Source: Bacillus sp. USDA818B3_A
Lineage (GTDB): Bacteria; Bacillota; Bacilli; Bacillales; Cytobacillaceae
DNA: 64,000 nucleotides
Direction: 5' to 3'
NCBI RefSeq assembly: GCF_009928415.1
Contig: NZ_JAABNN010000008.1
Span: 91,714-155,713 of the forward strand
Part shown: one piece after another, positions 36,793 to 46,309 of the stretch
Position numbering within the stretch: the stretch's first letter is position 1
How the letters are laid out: each line of letters begins with the position of its first letter
Made by a program: the position numbers and the translations under genes
The notes under the pieces: generated by a model
Database searches by the model: none
Seen by the model: the letters and a program-made list of their open reading frames with translations, nothing else
Told to the model about the DNA's origin: nothing

Positions 36793-37809
36793 GTGAAAAA
36801 ATGGTTGAAATTAAGTTTCTCCTTCATTCTCATAAGTGTTCTTATGATTTCATTGGCTGCTTGCAATAATGATACACAGCCGAATCAAAAGAAATTAGAA
36901 AAGGTTCGGATTGCCGAAGTCACTCGGTCCATTTTTTATGCGCCGCAATATGTAGCACTTGCCAGAGGTTTCTTTAAGGATGAAGGGTTGGATGTTACCC
37001 TCACCACCACTCCTGGCGGCGATAAAACTATGACGACCTTAATCTCAGGCGGCGCAGATATAGCACTTGTTGGGTCAGAAACATCCATTTATGTCTATGC
37101 TCAAGGATCAAATGACCCCGTCATCAATTTTGCCCAGCTCACCCAGACAGATGGAACCTTCCTCGTAGCTAGAAAAAAAATAGACAATTTTTCTTGGGAT
37201 TTATTAAAAGGAAAAGTATTCCTAGGCCAGCGTAAAGGCGGCATGCCGCAGATGGTTGGTGAATATGTCTTAAAGAAACATGGAATTGATCCCCATAAGG
37301 ACCTGACGTTAATTCAAAATGTGGATTTTGCAAATGTCGCAAATGCCTTTGCTTCTGGAACAGGCGAGTTTGTCCAGTTATTTGAACCAACTGCGAGTAT
37401 CTTTGAAAAACAAGGAAAAGGCTACATTGTTGCTTCGTTTGGGAAGGAATCCGGTCATGTACCATATACCACTTTTATGAGCAAACAAAGCTATATAAAG
37501 GAAAATAAAGACACAGTTGAAAAGTTTACTCGGGCCATTTATAAAGCACAGCAATGGGTAAACACCCATAGTTCCGAGGAAGTAGCTAAAGCAGTCATTT
37601 CTTATTTTCCAGATACTGATTTAGATATTTTGATAACTGTTGTCGAGCGATATAAAGCCCAAGGATCATTTGCCACGGACCCCATATTGGATGAGGAAGA
37701 GTGGAACAATCTCCAGAACATCATGAGAGAATCGGGTGAGCTTCCAAAAGAAGTGGATCATAAGACTCTTGTAAACACGGACATTGCAGAAAGTGTGAGT
37801 AAAGAATAA
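36793..37809 (+). CDS. ytlA: YtlA, ABC transporter substrate-binding lipoprotein
   Basis: 338 aa. Lipoprotein signal peptide with lipobox LAAC (Cys about residue 24). The mature part is of the SsuA/THI5/NMT1-like type: APQYVALARGFFKDEGLDV and LISGGADIALVGSE. Such proteins bind sulfonates, nitrate-like anions or thiamine precursors; the ligand cannot be told here, and no TPP or SAM riboswitch is present upstream. First gene of ytlA-ytlC-ytlD. Confidence 0.9.
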   Translation: MKKWLKLSFSFILISVLMISLAACNNDTQPNQKKLEKVRIAEVTRSIFYAPQYVALARGFFKDEGLDVTLTTTPGGDKTMTTLISGGADIALVGSETSIYVYAQGSNDPVINFAQLTQTDGTFLVARKKIDNFSWDLLKGKVFLGQRKGGMPQMVGEYVLKKHGIDPHKDLTLIQNVDFANVANAFASGTGEFVQLFEPTASIFEKQGKGYIVASFGKESGHVPYTTFMSKQSYIKENKDTVEKFTRAIYKAQQWVNTHSSEEVAKAVISYFPDTDLDILITVVERYKAQGSFATDPILDEEEWNNLQNIMRESGELPKEVDHKTLVNTDIAESVSKE

Positions 37810-37830
37810 TAAGGAAAGGGAGGCCGTTTT

Positions 37831-38613
37831 ATGAGCTTTTTACAAGTTCAGCATATTCATCATACTTATTTTACCAAAGCCTCTGCCACCACGGCCCTCT
37901 CCGGTATATCACTAACTGTTGAGGAGGGAGAATTTGTCTCCCTTCTCGGCCCTAGTGGCTGTGGTAAGACCACCCTTCTCTCGATCATTTCCAGCCTTCT
38001 TAAACCCACACATGGGTCGGTCCTCTTAGAAAACAAACCTGTTTCCACCTCTAAAAATGAAATAGGGTACATGCTCCAACAGGATTATTTATTCCCTTGG
38101 AAAACCATTGAAGAGAACATTTTATTGGGCCTTAAATTATCTAAAAGGCTTAACGATAAATCAAAGTCTGCTGCACTAAACTTATTAAACCAGATTGGCT
38201 TAAAGGGTGTCGAAAACCACCTGCCAAAGCAATTATCAGGCGGAATGAGGCAGCGGGCCGCCCTTGTTAGAACGCTGGCAACGGAGCCAAAGCTTTTAAT
38301 GCTTGATGAGCCCTTCTCTGCGCTGGATTATCAAACCAAACTAAAGCTTGAGGATTTAGTCTCACGCACGTTGGATGAGTTTGGTAAAACAGCGATCCTT
38401 GTGACACATGATATTGGCGAGGCGATTGCGATGAGCGACCGCGTCTTCCTTCTATCTGCAAAGCCTGGTAAAATCCATCAAATATTTGAAATACCCGAAG
38501 TGCTAAAAAAGCTGTCTCCTTTTGAAGCAAGAAATCATGAGGCCTTTCAGGGAATGTTTCAAGTGATATGGAAGGAGTTGGAATCTCTTGAATCAAGACA
38601 TGAAAACACATGA
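37831..38613 (+). CDS. ytlC: YtlC, ABC transporter ATP-binding protein
   Basis: 260 aa. Walker [10 protein letters not shown] (about residue 39), Q-loop [13 protein letters not shown], signature [11 protein letters not shown], Walker [13 protein letters not shown] and H-loop VTHDIGEA. The PWKT sequence after the Q-loop is common in SsuB/TauB-type importers. SD AAAGGGAGG. It overlaps ytlD by 26 nt. Confidence 0.93.
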   Translation: MSFLQVQHIHHTYFTKASATTALSGISLTVEEGEFVSLLGPSGCGKTTLLSIISSLLKPTHGSVLLENKPVSTSKNEIGYMLQQDYLFPWKTIEENILLGLKLSKRLNDKSKSAALNLLNQIGLKGVENHLPKQLSGGMRQRAALVRTLATEPKLLMLDEPFSALDYQTKLKLEDLVSRTLDEFGKTAILVTHDIGEAIAMSDRVFLLSAKPGKIHQIFEIPEVLKKLSPFEARNHEAFQGMFQVIWKELESLESRHENT

Positions 38614-39394
38614 ACTCCTCCATAAAAAATTCTTAAGGTCATTAAAAATTGAAAAAAGATGGGTCCGTTTTTATCAGCTGATTATCTTCCTGTTCATTTT
38701 TTCGGGTTGGGAATTATTCAGTCGGATGCAGTGGATTGATCCGCTTATTTTCAGTTCTCCTGCAAAAATTTGGGCTTTAGGGATAGAAAAAATTCAAGAT
38801 GGCTCACTACTAACAAATATAGGGGCCACTTTGATGGAAACAGTCATTGGATTTATCGTTAGTACGATCTTGGGCGTTATTATCGCCGCCGTTCTATGGT
38901 GGTCCCCCTTCCTATCGAAAGTACTTGACCCCTATCTTGTGATTTTTAATGCGATGCCAAAAGTGGCTTTAGGACCGGTAATTATTGTTGCCCTTAGTCC
39001 TGGGTATACCTCTATTATCGCCAATGGGGTCATTATTTCTGTTATTATTACTGCCATGGTTGTGTACACTTCCTTTAAAGAAGTCGACCCGAATTACTTA
39101 AAGGTCCTTCGAACGTTTGGAGCGACACGCGTTCAATGTTTTAAGGAGGCAATCATTCCGGCCAGCTTCCCCGCCATTATCTCAACTCTAAAGGTTAATG
39201 TGGGACTTTCATGGGTCGGGGTAATCGTTGGAGAATTCCTTGTTTCAACGAAAGGGCTTGGTTACTTAATTATTTATGGATTTCAGGTATTTAATTTTAC
39301 ACTGGTCTTTTTATCCCTGCTGGTTATTGCTGCATTTGCGACGATTATGTATCAGATCGTTGATTTAATAGAGAAAAAACTGATTAAAGAATAG
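38588..39394 (+). CDS. ytlD: YtlD, ABC transporter permease
   Basis: 268 aa, six or so hydrophobic helices and the permease-ATPase coupling loop [20 protein letters not shown] (EAA motif). Start: TTG 38588 with GGAAGGAG about 10 nt upstream, or ATG 38600; the first fits the SD better. Completes the importer with YtlA and YtlC; one permease gene implies a homodimer. Confidence 0.92.
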   Translation: MNQDMKTHELLHKKFLRSLKIEKRWVRFYQLIIFLFIFSGWELFSRMQWIDPLIFSSPAKIWALGIEKIQDGSLLTNIGATLMETVIGFIVSTILGVIIAAVLWWSPFLSKVLDPYLVIFNAMPKVALGPVIIVALSPGYTSIIANGVIISVIITAMVVYTSFKEVDPNYLKVLRTFGATRVQCFKEAIIPASFPAIISTLKVNVGLSWVGVIVGEFLVSTKGLGYLIIYGFQVFNFTLVFLSLLVIAAFATIMYQIVDLIEKKLIKE

Positions 39395-39422
39395 CAGAGG
39401 ACATCATGCTTCTGCTATTTTC
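39389..39422 (+). terminator. Terminator after ytlD
   Basis: AATAGCAGA / TCTGCTATT, 12-nt loop, then TTC. The ytlD stop codon lies in the first arm. Confidence 0.75.
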
Positions 39423-39431
39423 ATTCGCTCT

Positions 39432-39899
39432 TTAAAGGCGACTAATATAGTTTAAACATTCTTCGATAACCCGATCTTTCATAATAAAGCTATACTGTTC
39501 GGAAAAGCGGAGCTGTAAAAGATCCCCCTCTACGACAACAGGTCCGTTGGTTTCAAAATAAATTCCGGTCTTCTCTATCCTGGCCACTTCCCCCCAGAAT
39601 ACAGCTTTTACAAATCCTCCATCTTCAGTGTCATTTACTTTATATTCTGCTATGAATTCAAGATGATCAAGAATCGCACCTGTCTCCTCGAAGGTTTCCC
39701 TTCTAGCTGCTTCCTCAAGCGTTTCTCCCGGTTCAACCTTTCCTCCTGGAAATTCCAGACCCCGAATTTTATGGTTTGTTAAAAACCAGCCATCCCTTAG
39801 TTGACAAACAACCAAAACATGCTTAGCCTTCATAGTAAAGGCGTTATGACTAAAGGCAAGTTCTATTTTATTACCATTAAAATCAAGAAACTGTATCAT
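39432..39899 (-). CDS. ytkD: YtkD, Nudix hydrolase
   Basis: 155 aa from ATG 39899 (MIQFLDFNGNKIEL), with GGGGCGG upstream. The complete Nudix box runs GGKVEPGETLEEAAR...EETGA around residues 60-82. B. subtilis YtkD hydrolyses 8-oxo-dGTP and other NTPs and limits oxidative mutagenesis; it can also act on RNA 5' ends. It is convergent with ytlD. Confidence 0.9.
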   Translation of the reverse strand: MIQFLDFNGNKIELAFSHNAFTMKAKHVLVVCQLRDGWFLTNHKIRGLEFPGGKVEPGETLEEAARRETFEETGAILDHLEFIAEYKVNDTEDGGFVKAVFWGEVARIEKTGIYFETNGPVVVEGDLLQLRFSEQYSFIMKDRVIEECLNYISRL

Positions 39900-39984
39900 C
39901 TTTATCCGCCCCAAAATTTTTTTAATGTTATAATTATATATAAAAAAGAAGAATCCTTAAACTGTTGGATTCTCCGGGCAGCAT

Positions 39985-40308
39985 TCATTGATTTTTAGGT
40001 AAAATATTCATACTCTCAATATGATTTTTAGCATCTTGGTCCCCAAGTTGATGCAGCATACTGTAAACTTGTTGAATGGTACTATCGTACTGGTCATTTT
40101 CTCTGTCATAATGGTATTGTACAAAAGGGACATGGGCTCTAAAGAAGTTTTTCCACTCAGTGGAATAGTTCTGATCAAACAGCTCTCTTAATTGGGTAAT
40201 TTCTTCATCAGTTGCTTCGATTTTATAGCTCCAGGTAGAATCTGTAGCACTAGTAGATATTTGTCCTGTCCCTACATCAATAAAATAGGTTTTCTTTTGG
40301 ACATCCAT
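39985..40308 (-). CDS. Conserved hypothetical protein, 107 aa
   Basis: Soluble acidic protein: MDVQKKTYFIDVGTGQIS..., a middle ATDEEITQLRELFDQN helix and FFRAHVPFVQYHYD. The first strands look like a short beta-sheet, followed by helices. I recognise it as a protein kept beside ytkD in Bacillaceae but cannot name its function. It has its own start (TGACTTC... gap 5' side) and reads toward ytkD. Confidence 0.75.
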   Translation of the reverse strand: MDVQKKTYFIDVGTGQISTSATDSTWSYKIEATDEEITQLRELFDQNYSTEWKNFFRAHVPFVQYHYDRENDQYDSTIQQVYSMLHQLGDQDAKNHIESMNILPKNQ

Positions 40309-40550
40309 GACTTCAACCCCTTTTACTGTTTAGTAATGTACAAATGAGAAATTTTTATTCTTTTTTCACATTTCGACTCATTTTTTAGCTGTGTATCCTA
40401 TATAATAAACATACACCTAAGAAAACAGATTTTTCAGTTAATTCGAATTTTGAAAGGAAGGGATGATTTCTTTCGTTAATGGGTATCCAATAAATAAAGT
40501 GTATTTACTTTTAGTCCCAGAGAGCAAACATTTTAGCAGGAGGTGGAAAA

Positions 40551-40808
40551 ATGAAATTAGTCGATGAATTATATGCAATGTACCGGAACAAATTAACCGG
40601 TGATGAAGAGGATATCGATATGCTGACGTTTGCCTTTTTAGAAGAGATGTCACATGAGGATTTACTTGCCTTAATTCAAGAAATGGATAAACAAGAACTA
40701 TATGATTTAATGGGCCTTTATCTGATTGAGAGCTTAAAGGGAAAGTTTGCTCAAGAAGAGTACGGCCAGCATCGTACACATACTTATTATCCTAGGAATA
40801 TACATTGA
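40551..40808 (+). CDS. Small acidic protein, DUF6154-like
   Basis: 85 aa, mostly helical and acidic: MKLVDELYAMYRNKLTGDEE, then LTFAFLEEMSHEDLLALIQEMD. Excellent SD AGGAGGTG 7 nt before ATG 40551. I associate it with DUF6154, from memory. A 34-codon frame (40463-40567) overlaps its start but is weakly supported. Function unknown. Confidence 0.78.
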   Translation: MKLVDELYAMYRNKLTGDEEDIDMLTFAFLEEMSHEDLLALIQEMDKQELYDLMGLYLIESLKGKFAQEEYGQHRTHTYYPRNIH

Positions 40809-40915
40809 ATTTTACATAACACCTGACAACTGGAAGCGGAAGCGCTTCCTTTTTAATTGTATTTTTTCAAAAATACCTATTTTTCGTGGTACAATGTAAA
40901 AAAGGGGGAATGAAT

Positions 40916-41086
40916 ATGTATACAGTTATGGTCGTAGGTATTATTATTGTTATCGTCATTTTACTGCTTGCCGTGGGCACTACTTCTAGAGCCTATTCTT
41001 ATAAGCATACCGTTGATTCGCTGGAAGATAATCCATATATGGATCAGGAAGAAAGCAAACCACAAGAAGACAATCATAAAGTATAA
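40916..41086 (+). CDS. ytzI: YtzI-like small membrane protein
   Basis: 56 aa from ATG 40916 (MYTVMVVGIIIVIV), placed 7 nt after AAAAGGGGG; the ATG two codons earlier is too near the SD. One N-terminal hydrophobic helix (about residues 3-23), then a charged tail ending in EESKPQEDNHKV. No cleavage site, so a single-span membrane protein. Function unknown. Confidence 0.78.
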   Translation: MYTVMVVGIIIVIVILLLAVGTTSRAYSYKHTVDSLEDNPYMDQEESKPQEDNHKV

Positions 41087-41121
41087 AAAATTCCTATTCT
41101 AAGTTTGAATAGGAATTTTCT
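41087..41121. terminator. Bidirectional terminator, ytzI / luxS
   Basis: AAAATTCCTATTC / GAATAGGAATTTT with a 7-nt loop; U-rich on both strands. Confidence 0.88.
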
Positions 41122-41125
41122 CTTT

Positions 41126-41599
41126 TTAAGCAAATACTTGCTTTAATTCATCTTTACTGTGTTCAAGCCAAAAGCGCATTAACCGTTTAGCACCTTCTAA
41201 ATCATGCAATTTTGCTTGGCCGCATTGTCTTTCATTCGCAGCAGGAACCTCGATGATTTCAACGGCATCTTTCATCGTATCTTCTAAAAGATCGATGATT
41301 TCCTCAACCGTTGGTTCTCCGCTTACCACTAAGTAATAGCCAGTCTGGCAGCCCATTGGCGAAATATCAATGATGTCAAAATGACTATACTTCTCAGAAT
41401 GCTTGCGGATATTAAAAGCAAGTAAATGCTCTAATGTATGAATCGCATCTGGTTTCATTGCCTGCTTATTTGGCTGGCAAAAACGGATATCATATTTATT
41501 AACAACACCGTCACTCCCCACTTTATGAACACCGCAATGTCTTACGTATGGGGCTTTAACAGCATTATGATCCAAATCAAAACTTTCTACTGAAGGCAT
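41126..41599 (-). CDS. luxS: S-ribosylhomocysteine lyase LuxS
   Basis: 157 aa, the same as in B. subtilis, from ATG 41599 ([11 protein letters not shown]) with AAAGGAG upstream. Metal-binding HTLEH (H54, H58) and the Cys of MGCQTGYY (C126 region) are present, with the catalytic Cys in RHCGVHK. Cleaves S-ribosylhomocysteine to homocysteine and DPD, the AI-2 precursor; it is part of SAM recycling. Monocistronic. Confidence 0.97.
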   Translation of the reverse strand: MPSVESFDLDHNAVKAPYVRHCGVHKVGSDGVVNKYDIRFCQPNKQAMKPDAIHTLEHLLAFNIRKHSEKYSHFDIIDISPMGCQTGYYLVVSGEPTVEEIIDLLEDTMKDAVEIIEVPAANERQCGQAKLHDLEGAKRLMRFWLEHSKDELKQVFA

Positions 41600-41747
41600 G
41601 TAATTCACTCCTTTTTGTAATCTTCTATCATCATACAATAAAATCCGACTAAATACATCACCTTTATTACATTTAACAATTTAGACCATAATTTATATTT
41701 ATGGTATGTTGTAAATAAGATTCCTGATCAAAAAGGAGATTTTTATA

Positions 41748-41972
41748 TTGAAAAAAATTATTCTTCTGTTCATTCGTTTTTATCAAGTAGTCATTTCACC
41801 AATCAAACCGCCTACGTGCCGCTTCTATCCCACATGTTCTCAATATGGACTAGAAGCGATTCAACGATTTGGTGCAATTAAAGGCGGCTGGCTGACTTTG
41901 AAGCGGATAGCAAAATGCCATCCGTTTCACCCAGGAGGAGTTGATCCTGTTCCCGAAAAAAAGCAGGATTAG
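41748..41972 (+). CDS. yidD: YidD, membrane protein insertion efficiency factor
   Basis: 74 aa (YtjA in B. subtilis). The hallmark [20 protein letters not shown] and the C-terminal [13 protein letters not shown] are complete. It is thought to help YidC/Oxa1-type insertion of membrane proteins. TTG start at 41748, 11 nt after AAAGGAG. Its last four bases overlap the end of the convergent carbonic anhydrase gene. Confidence 0.95.
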   Translation: MKKIILLFIRFYQVVISPIKPPTCRFYPTCSQYGLEAIQRFGAIKGGWLTLKRIAKCHPFHPGGVDPVPEKKQD

Positions 41973-42535
41973 TTTTTAGAACCGTCTACAATTAAATCGA
42001 GCTTTCCTGTCTTAGGATCAATCACTAAACCGTGAACAGGGACATCTTTTGGCATTAATGGGTGATTTTTGATCATATCCACACTATGCTGGACACTTTC
42101 GGTCACACTATCAAAGCCATGGAGCCACTGTTCAATGTCAATTCCGGAATATGTAAGGGTTTTGAGTGTTTCTTCCGATATCCCTCTTGCTTTCATACTT
42201 TCAATCACAGGCTCCGGCTTCATTCCGAGCATACCGCAATCGTGGTGGGCAATAACCAAGACTTCCTGCGCTTTTAATTGGTATAAAGCAACTAAAATAC
42301 TGCGCATTACACTTCCAAAAGGATGTGACAATAGTGCTCCTGCATCCTTAATAATTTTTGCATCCCCATTCCCCAAATTCAAGGCTTTAGGAAGCAGTTC
42401 CAAAAGACGTGTATCCATACAAGTAAGGATCACCATCTTTTTATTAGGGAATTTGGTTGTCTCATACTTCTCGTATTCATGATTTTCTACAAATTTCTCA
42501 TTGTAATCTAAGATCTCGTTTAAAATTGTTGTCAT
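41969..42535 (-). CDS. ytiB: Beta-carbonic anhydrase (YtiB-like)
   Basis: 188 aa. Zinc ligands: Cys and the Asp/Arg dyad in CMDTR (about residue 40), then HHDCG (about residue 100). Interconverts CO2 and bicarbonate. Start at ATG 42535 (MTTILNEIL) rather than 42547, whose SD would abut the codon. Convergent with yidD, divergent from the zinc lipoprotein gene, the same neighbourhood as B. subtilis ytiB. Confidence 0.92.
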   Translation of the reverse strand: MTTILNEILDYNEKFVENHEYEKYETTKFPNKKMVILTCMDTRLLELLPKALNLGNGDAKIIKDAGALLSHPFGSVMRSILVALYQLKAQEVLVIAHHDCGMLGMKPEPVIESMKARGISEETLKTLTYSGIDIEQWLHGFDSVTESVQHSVDMIKNHPLMPKDVPVHGLVIDPKTGKLDLIVDGSKN

Positions 42536-42635
42536 TTCTAATCCCATCCTTTCCTACTAAGCATACATAATATGCCTATCAGGAAACAAATATTATACTT
42601 GCAAATAAGCTATTTTTTTTGTATTATACAAATGG

Positions 42636-42656
42636 AAATCGGAATCGTTCCGTATT
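42636..42656 (+). promoter_or_regulatory. Second, weaker Zur-like box
   Basis: AAATCGGAATCGTTCCGTATT has the palindrome CGGAA-TCG-TTCCG and matches most of the 21-bp Zur pattern AAATCGTAATnATTACGATTT, with several mismatches. It lies 64 nt upstream of the better box. Confidence 0.45.
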
Positions 42657-42699
42657 ATGATCAATTATCTTTTCAGAATTTCAAAAATTTTTAAATAAT

Positions 42700-42720
42700 A
42701 AATCGTAATTAATCCGATTT
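42700..42720 (+). promoter_or_regulatory. Zur box upstream of the zinc lipoprotein gene
   Basis: AAATCGTAATTAATCCGATTT differs at two positions from the Zur consensus AAATCGTAATnATTACGATTT. It ends 23 nt before the ATG at 42744, so zinc-loaded Zur would block expression. Confidence 0.75.
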
Positions 42721-42743
42721 AATTTACATTTGAAGGAGTACGT

Positions 42744-43688
42744 ATGAAAAAGATTATTCTTATCCTCTCTCTATTCCTGCCATTGAGCTTGGTTTTATCG
42801 GGCTGTACCAATGAAGGTAACAATGAAACCAAAGAAAAAAAGAATCAATTAACTGTCTATACCACTGTTTTTCCACTACAATATTTTACCGAACAAATTG
42901 GCGGTAAGTATGTGGATGTAAATACCATTTATCCTCCAGGGGCAGATGAACATACCTTTGAGCCATCCCAAAAAGATATGATGAATTTAGCGGATTCAGA
43001 CTTATTTTTCTATATTGGCCTCGGCTTAGAAGGGTTTGTAGAAAAGGCAGAAGGAACATTAAAAGATGAAAATGTTGAACTTGTCGCAACAGCTTCTAAA
43101 TTAAAGCTGCCAACAGCTGCGGGCTCCAATGAAGAGGATGAACACGAAGAGCATGAGCACAGTGATATCAATCCCCATGTTTGGCTCGATCCCGTATATT
43201 GTAAGGAAATGGCCGCAGTAATTCGTGACCATTTAGTAAGTAAAATGCCCGAAAATAAAGACTTTTTTAATAAAAATTACGAGACACTTGCAAAAGAGTT
43301 AGATGATCTGAATAAAAGTTTCGAACAAACGATATCAACCGCAAAACACAAAAAGATAATGGTCACACATGCCGCTTTTGGTTATTGGGAAAACCGTTAT
43401 GGCCTAAAACAAATTAGTATCTCTGGCCTTTCAACAACCAATGAACCAACTCAGAAACAACTTGAAAATATTATTTCTACCGCAGAGAGTAATGACATTC
43501 ATTATATCCTTTTTGAAGAAAACGTCCAATCAAAACTAGGCAAAGTTGTTCAGCAGGAGATGAGGGCAAAAGCTCTATCTATCCACAATTTGGCCATACT
43601 TTCAAAGGAAAATCTTAAAAATAAAGAAACCTACTTTACTCTAATGAATGCTAATTTAAAAACTTTAGAAAAAGCTTTAAATAATTAA
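42744..43688 (+). CDS. znuA: Zinc-binding ABC-type lipoprotein (ZnuA/AdcA-like)
   Basis: 314 aa, cluster A-I solute-binding protein. Lipobox LSGC (Cys about residue 21). Metal ligands are predicted in GADEHTFEPS (His), the NPHVWLDP segment (His), the VTHAAFGYW segment (His) and EENVQ. A His/Glu-rich loop DEHEEHEHSD is characteristic of zinc rather than manganese proteins. No ATPase or permease gene is adjacent, so it must share a transporter coded elsewhere. Zur boxes upstream support zinc. Confidence 0.9.
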   Translation: MKKIILILSLFLPLSLVLSGCTNEGNNETKEKKNQLTVYTTVFPLQYFTEQIGGKYVDVNTIYPPGADEHTFEPSQKDMMNLADSDLFFYIGLGLEGFVEKAEGTLKDENVELVATASKLKLPTAAGSNEEDEHEEHEHSDINPHVWLDPVYCKEMAAVIRDHLVSKMPENKDFFNKNYETLAKELDDLNKSFEQTISTAKHKKIMVTHAAFGYWENRYGLKQISISGLSTTNEPTQKQLENIISTAESNDIHYILFEENVQSKLGKVVQQEMRAKALSIHNLAILSKENLKNKETYFTLMNANLKTLEKALNN

Positions 43689-43691
43689 TCT

Positions 43692-43725
43692 TTGACCTCC
43701 TTAACCTCGGGAGGTCTTTTTATTT
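43692..43725 (+). terminator. Terminator after the zinc lipoprotein gene
   Basis: GACCTCC / GGAGGTC, 9-nt loop, then TTTTTATTTTTT. Confidence 0.9.
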
Positions 43726-43814
43726 TTTAAATTACTTTGGAAATAATTACATAGGATTCCTCTTCTTGCAAACAATAACTTCATATGTGTCTGAAGAGAA
43801 AGGAAGATTTTAGG

Positions 43815-45176
43815 ATGACTGACTTAGTTATTGCCAGGAGTTTATTTGGTACGACGATGGGGTTTCATATCATTTTTGCGACAATTGGAGTGGGACTGCC
43901 ATTGATGATATTAACAGCCGAGCTTCTCTATCAAAGAACCAAGGATATTGAATATGTAGTGATGGCCAAAAGATGGACAAAGGCATTTGCTGTCCTCTTG
44001 GGAGTAGGAATCCCCACTGGCACAATTGCAGGGGTGCAGCTATCATTACTTTGGCCTGGTTTTATGGAGGTCATTGGCAGAGTCATGCCGCTCCCCTTCC
44101 AAATTGAAATCTATGCCTTTTTTATCGAGGCTTTATTTATGTCGATTTATGTTTATGCTGCCGAAAGGATCGCTCCATGGATGAGAATTACGAGCCTCGT
44201 CCTCGTTGTGATTGGTGCGATGGGTTCTGCTGTATTGATTACAAATGTCCATGCCTTTGAAGGAACACCAGCCGGTTTTAATATCGTCAATGGAAAAATA
44301 GTAGATATTGACCCATGGGCCGCCTTTTTTAATCCCAGCTTTTTTGTAACCGCCGGACATGTGGCGCTGTCTGCTTATACAACAGGGGCTTTTATTGTCG
44401 CAACTGTTTCCGCCTACAAAATGTTAAAAGCAGAGACAACTTCGAGAATCTATCGGTTCCATCAAAAAGCATTAATGTTAAGTTTAGTTGTCGGCGGGAT
44501 TTTTTCATTATTGACAGCCTTGAATGGCCATGAATCAGCACAATACCTTCACAAATACCAGCCGGAAAAGCTAGCCGCTGCTGAAGGGTTATTTGAAACA
44601 CAATCCCATGCTCCCTTAACCATTGGCGGGCTTACCGATAAAGAAACACAGGAGGTTAAGTGGGGGATTGAGATTCCGTGGGCTTTAAGCTTTTTAGCTG
44701 GCAACAGCTTTGACACAGTTGTAAAAGGTTTAAACGACTTCCCGGAAGAGTACTGGCCGCCAATGTTCATACATACTTTATTCAATGCCATGGTTGGGGT
44801 CGGTTCATTGCTGATTTTGATTTCATTCCTTGGTCTGGCCATAAAAAAGATTCTAAAAAAAGCTGACTTTCCCAAATGGTTAATGTGGCTGTATGTCCTA
44901 TCGGGTCCACTCGCTGTATTAGGCATTGAGTTCGGATGGATTTTTGCCTGTACAGGAAGGCAGCCATGGACGATTTATCGGATTCTGTCCACAGCCGATT
45001 CAGTAACAACGTCTACCAATCTTGGCACACTTTTTGCCCTATTTGCTTTGGTATATGCTATTTTGGCTTTCTCCGTACTTTTTGTACTTAGATATTACTT
45101 TAAGAAGAATTCCGTCATCGATGACCTCAACAGGGCTGAACAAAAGGGTGTACCCTTATTTAGTTCGAATTCTTAA
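43815..45176 (+). CDS. ythA: Cytochrome bd-type quinol oxidase subunit I (YthA)
   Basis: 453 aa, CydA family; membrane, binds the haems and the quinol. Conserved N-terminus RSLFGTTMGFHIIFATIGVG with the haem-ligand His (about residue 18), and RQPWTIY near residue 385 (GWI...CTGRQPW). The short Q-loop is typical of the Gram-positive branch. Starts at ATG 43815 after AAAGGAAG; the frame to 43785 is an extension. It is followed by ythB 15 nt later. Reduces oxygen with menaquinol, made by the men genes nearby. Confidence 0.93.
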   Translation: MTDLVIARSLFGTTMGFHIIFATIGVGLPLMILTAELLYQRTKDIEYVVMAKRWTKAFAVLLGVGIPTGTIAGVQLSLLWPGFMEVIGRVMPLPFQIEIYAFFIEALFMSIYVYAAERIAPWMRITSLVLVVIGAMGSAVLITNVHAFEGTPAGFNIVNGKIVDIDPWAAFFNPSFFVTAGHVALSAYTTGAFIVATVSAYKMLKAETTSRIYRFHQKALMLSLVVGGIFSLLTALNGHESAQYLHKYQPEKLAAAEGLFETQSHAPLTIGGLTDKETQEVKWGIEIPWALSFLAGNSFDTVVKGLNDFPEEYWPPMFIHTLFNAMVGVGSLLILISFLGLAIKKILKKADFPKWLMWLYVLSGPLAVLGIEFGWIFACTGRQPWTIYRILSTADSVTTSTNLGTLFALFALVYAILAFSVLFVLRYYFKKNSVIDDLNRAEQKGVPLFSSNS

Positions 45177-45191
45177 GGAGGTGGAATACCC

Positions 45192-46229
45192 GTGTTGGAT
45201 GTTTACTTAGCGGTAACAGTACTATGGGGATTTGTGTTTATCTATGCTGTTATGGCAACAATGGATTTCGGTGCTGGTTTTTGGTCCATGTTTTATATCA
45301 ATCGAACCAAAACAAAAGCAACGAACATTGCCAATCGTTATCTCTCCCCTACCTGGGAGGTAACGAATACCTTTATTGTTGCTTTGGTGGTTGCTGTATA
45401 TAGCCTGTTCCCAAGAGGGGCCTATACGCTCGGAACGATCCTGTTGGTCCCAGGCAGCCTCATTCTTTTATTACTTGCCATTCGAAGTGCTTTTCTTGTT
45501 TTTTCTCATATTGCAGATGAATATAAAAAACCACTCACGTATATATCAGGAATCTGCGGGATCTTGATTCCAGGTTTATTAATTAGTGTTCTGCCTATAT
45601 CACATGGATACTATGTCACCTTTGCAGATAATCGGCAAACATTGGATTTAGCCGGACTTTTTACGAGCCCAAATGAATATGCCTTTTTCGGTTTTGCGAT
45701 AACAAGCACCTTATTCCTTTCCTCCCTATTATTAGCTGACTATTCAAAAGCATCCGAGGAAATCGAGGCTTACTATGTGTACCGCAGGGATGCCCTAATA
45801 ATAGGGCCGATTTCATTATTGATGGCTTTTTTAATTATGATTACATTAAAAAGTGAAGCAGCGTGGATTTACAACAAAATGATGGACAACTTAGTATTTC
45901 TTTATTTATCACTTGCTTGCTTCTTAATCGGTGGATTGGGGCTATTGCTCCCTTCTGCAAAAGCAAAAGGCTGGCCCCGTTTATCGGTAATTGCGATTAC
46001 TGTCCAGTATTTACTTGCAAGCTATGTCTATGGCAGGGCTCATTTGCCATACATTGTCTACCCTAAAGTAACCATTCATTCGGCATTTACGGACCCAAAT
46101 TCTTTTCGAGCCATTTTTATCACCTATATCGTTGGGTTCGCTATCCTGTTTCCTGGGTTTATTTACTTTTGGAGCCTGTTTATGAATGATAAACGGTACT
46201 TAAGACAAATCAAACTGGGCAAAAAGTGA
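45192..46229 (+). CDS. ythB: Cytochrome bd-type quinol oxidase subunit II (YthB)
   Basis: 345 aa, CydB family, about nine hydrophobic segments. It begins LDVYLAVTVLWGFVFIYAVM with the motif MATMDFGAGFWSM and has TWEVTNTF. GTG start at 45192 after AAGGAGGTGG. No cydCD genes lie next to it, as for B. subtilis ythAB. Acts as a complex with YthA. Confidence 0.92.
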   Translation: MLDVYLAVTVLWGFVFIYAVMATMDFGAGFWSMFYINRTKTKATNIANRYLSPTWEVTNTFIVALVVAVYSLFPRGAYTLGTILLVPGSLILLLLAIRSAFLVFSHIADEYKKPLTYISGICGILIPGLLISVLPISHGYYVTFADNRQTLDLAGLFTSPNEYAFFGFAITSTLFLSSLLLADYSKASEEIEAYYVYRRDALIIGPISLLMAFLIMITLKSEAAWIYNKMMDNLVFLYLSLACFLIGGLGLLLPSAKAKGWPRLSVIAITVQYLLASYVYGRAHLPYIVYPKVTIHSAFTDPNSFRAIFITYIVGFAILFPGFIYFWSLFMNDKRYLRQIKLGKK

Positions 46230-46309
46230 CATCCCTTATCTGGAAGGCATAGGTTTTAAATATTTTTCACATGCTAATTTTGTATCCAAATTTTAAGGAG
46301 TGATACAAA

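Noticed and set aside
40463..40567. 34-codon frame overlapping the start of the DUF6154-like gene
   Set aside because: AAAGGAAGGG abuts its ATG too closely, and the product has no recognisable features. A leader peptide cannot be excluded.
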